In this document: one piece after another, positions 61,273 to 64,000 of the stretch
Layout: each line of letters starts with the position of its first letter
How positions within the stretch are numbered: position 1 is the first letter of the stretch
Source of the DNA: Talinum fruticosum
Taxonomy: Eukaryota > Streptophyta > Magnoliopsida > Caryophyllales > Talinaceae
Direction of reading: 5' to 3'
Assembly: GCA_021018815.1 (NCBI GenBank)
Contig: JAITYX010000047.1
Coordinates: 1,178,001-1,242,000 of the forward strand
Length of the DNA stretch: 64,000 nt
Program-made: the position numbers and the translations under genes
Notes under the pieces: model-generated
Database searches by the model: none
The model's input: the letters and a program-made list of their open reading frames with translations, nothing else
Told to the model about the DNA's origin: nothing

Positions 61273-64000
61273 TCCTCCCGACTTGAAAAGAATTCGCCCT
61301 CAAATTTTCGAGTGAATTATCTTCCAAGTAAGGAGATAAATCAGCAACATTGAATGTGGATGAGACAGCACGATCTCCGGGTAAGTTCACCTTATAAGCA
61401 TTATCATTGATTCTTTCGAGCACTTCAAAGGGACCATTTGCCCTTGGCATGAGCTTAGACTTGCGCTTTGAAGGAAAGCGCTTCTTCGTCAGGTGGATCC
61501 AAACGAGATCTCCCGCCATCTTCCTGTGATCTTTGTTAGCGCTAGCTTGCTTAATCTTTGGTTTCACCTTCTCATGTAACTCTTGAATCTGAGCAGCTTT
61601 CTTGATTGCATCAATATGAGGCTTTTCATAAAAAAACTCTCGGTTAGATCAAGTGGTGACATCAAGTGGTGACATTGGATCCACACCATACAAACTTTGA
61701 ATGAAGAAACATTGGTAGTCTTGCTGCCTGTGCGATTGTAAGCAAACTTAGCATATGGAAGAAGTTGATCCCATGCCTTAGCATTAGACTTGATCAAGGT
61801 AAGACTCCCAAAGTTCTATCGGTGACCTCAGTGAGGGTGGCAAGTGATGCTATACTTCAGTTTAGTTCCCAATTTCTTCTATAAAGTGACCCGAAATGAC
61901 TAAGGAACTTTGAATCCATGTCCGAGACCATTGTCCTCGGGATCCCATGCAATCTCACCATTTCCTTGAAATAAAGGTCACCAACTAATGTGGCATCATT
62001 GGTCTTGTTGCAAGCAATGAAGTGAGCCATCTTTGATAATCGATCAACAACCATTAGAATAAAATCTTTTCCCGTCCGAGTTCGAGGCGGACCCATATTA
62101 AAATCAAGAATTACATCCACTCATGGCTGAGTTGGGATGGGTAGTGGAGTGTAAAGTCCTTGGGGTAGAGAATGACTCTTAGCATATTGACATACTACAC
62201 ATCGCTTGATGATGTCTTGAACATCCTTATCCATACTTGACCACAAATAATGCTCCTTGATTCTCCTTGAGCATTTGAGCTGTCTTCTTTTCTCCGAAAT
62301 GGGCAGCTAGACCTCCAAAATGGACCTCCCGATGATCAATTCTCTTGTACCGAGTTAGGTACATACCCTTGAATAAGTTTCCTCCTTGAATTTGGATTTC
62401 ACCCTTAGGTTGTGCCCGACATTCTTGGTATAAAGTTCCAAAATCCTTATCATCTCATACAAACTTTTCTAGTTGAAACAAGAGTAAGTACCTCTTTGAT
62501 AGTGCATCGGCGCCCTCGTTGAGTTTTCCGGATTTATGCTTGATTGTGAAATGAAAAGTCGGAAAGTACTCAACCCACTTGGCATGACGAGAATTCAACT
62601 TGTGTTGACCCCGAATATACTTGAGGGCTTCGCTGAGTGTAATGGCTCAAATACTCTAATGATTGAATGATAGCATAGAATTCCTTGTTATAAATAGAGT
62701 ATCTTCTTTTTATATCACATAACTTGTCATCGAAATAGGCTATAAGACGACCTTCTTGAGTAAGGACTCCACCAATGCCTACAGTTGAGGCATCGCACTC
62801 GACTTCAAATATTTTATCACTTCAAATATTTTATCAAAGCTGGGTAAAGCTAATACATGAGCCGAGTCGGTTTTGCCTTAATAGCTTCAAAAGACTTATG
62901 AGCCTCGATGTGTCCAAACAAAAGAACCGAGCACTTGAGCAATGATGGTGCTAAAGTCTTTGATGAATCTCCTGGAAAAAGATGTAAGCCCATGAAAGCT
63001 TCGCACATCATGTATGCTTGTTGGAGTAGGCCATGACAGAATAGCCTCTATTTTGCTCTCGTCCACCTTTACACTCGTGGCTGACATAACATAACCCGGA
63101 GAGCTGATTTCTAAGTCGAAGAATGAACACTTCTTCAAATTACCATACGGCTTCGTTTTCCAAAAATTGAACAACTTGTCCGAGATGGTCGGAATGTTCT
63201 TCCTCATTTTCACTTGTTCATCGGAATATCATCAAAGTAGACCACTACAAACTTCCCAATGAATGGACTAAAAACATCATTCATTAGACGCATGAAAGTA
63301 CTTGGAGCATTTGTCAAACCAAAAGGCATAACAAGCCACTCATATAAACCTCCTTCGATTTTGAAGGTAGTTTTCCATTCATCTCCTTCTCTAATTCGAA
63401 TATGATAATATCCACTTCTAAGGTCAATCTTAGAGAAGACCTTAGAACCATGAAGCTCATCCAACATGTCTTCAAGTTGTGGTATAAGATGCCGGTATTT
63501 AAAGGTGATTTTGTTAATAGTACGGCTATCTATACACATTTTCATAGAATCATCTTTCTTTGGTACTAGCAATGCACAACAAGGGGCTCGGACTTTCTCT
63601 CACAAGACCTTTGGACACCAACTCCTCAACTTGTCTTTGCACTTCGAGGTGTCTTTAGGGTTCATTCCGTAGGCATGTTTGTTTGGAGGAATAGAACTTG
63701 GGATAATATCTATGTGGTGCTCAATGTTTCATTTGGCGGACAAGCCAAGGGGTATCTTCTCGGGAATACATGAGCATAACGAGCGATAAGTGCTCCGGCT
63801 AAGGGGTGTTTGAGTTCGAGGACTTTGTCTCATTTTGATCCGGAAGAATCAACTCTTTCAGGAGTCCGAGTTCATGATGCATAGATTGTAGGTCAAAGGA
63901 GCTCGGATTGACCGGGTGTCTAAGTTAGTTAGGGTTTTGACAGGTTGTGAGGGATCAAGTGGCTCTAGGGTTATCTTTTTGCCATCCTTAGTAAAGGTAT
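61241..64000 (-). pseudogene. Ty3/gypsy pol polyprotein (RT, RNase H, integrase), decayed, partial
   Basis: Minus strand pol enters from the right edge. RT lies at 63,572-62,896: [33 protein letters not shown], then [17 protein letters not shown] and the catalytic VVVYFDDI (YXDD box), followed by a thumb with FHGLTSFSRRFIKDFS. RNase H at about 62,880-62,450 is interrupted. The integrase core ([34 protein letters not shown]) lies at 62,120-61,857, the downstream core at 61,797-61,564, and the C-terminus (LTKKRFPSKRKSKLMPRANG..FNVADLSPYL) ends at 61,241. The frame breaks several times, including a 1-nt shift near 63,575-63,590 just before LLVPKKD. No chromodomain follows, and the upstream gag and protease are outside the window. 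The element cannot be autonomous as it stands. Confidence 0.9.

Overview
This is plant nuclear DNA, almost certainly from a eudicot with a moderately large, retrotransposon-rich genome. The evidence is spliced genes with GT-AG introns for plant protein families, Stowaway-, Tourist- and hAT-like small transposons, several Ty3/gypsy elements, and many CT/GA, TG/TA and TTA microsatellites. I saw no bacterial, organellar or viral operon structure, no CRISPR array and no convincing tRNA or rRNA gene. Exon models were built by hand from reading frame and splice-site phase.

Layout. (1) 1-1,194, + strand: last three coding exons of a brassinosteroid-signalling-kinase (BSK) gene whose start lies left of the window. 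(2) 2,068-5,274, - strand: complete five-exon gene for the mitochondrial small Tim chaperone TIM10 (84 aa), with telobox and site II motifs just upstream. (3) 7,108-8,689, - strand: complete three-exon beta-tubulin gene (445 aa). (4) About 9-23.3 kb: no recognisable host gene. It holds a decayed Ty3/gypsy integrase end followed by long-terminal-repeat (LTR) sequence, a pair of related LTRs in inverted orientation (16.2-18.2 and about 20.4-22.0 kb), minisatellites, a hAT-like element and a 224-bp-period tandem duplication. (5) 32,395-47,926, + strand: complete five-exon telomere-repeat-binding factor (TRB/single-Myb-histone) gene (291 aa). Its third and fourth introns are each about 6.6 kb and full of LTR elements, a Mutator-like inverted-repeat element and fragments. 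A 9-kb stretch upstream (23.5-32.3 kb) may be a 5'UTR intron; it carries a satellite-like array of about 320-bp units, two hAT-type elements and two miniature inverted-repeat elements (MITEs). (6) 48-55.8 kb: a truncated Ty3/gypsy element between two copies of a 0.5-kb repeat, then LTR fragments. (7) 55.8-57.9 kb: AT-rich, nothing recognised. (8) 57.9-58.2 kb: possible first exon of an unidentified gene. (9) 59.5-64 kb: LTR and decayed reverse-strand pol of a Ty3/gypsy element that runs off the right edge.

The host genes are ordinary eukaryotic neighbours (hormone signalling, mitochondrial import, cytoskeleton, telomere/chromatin) with separate promoters and no sign of functional clustering. 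I did not find a convincing undescribed biological system. The most notable features are the satellite array and duplicated TE terminus around the presumed 5' end of TRB, and the variety of non-autonomous elements inside its introns.
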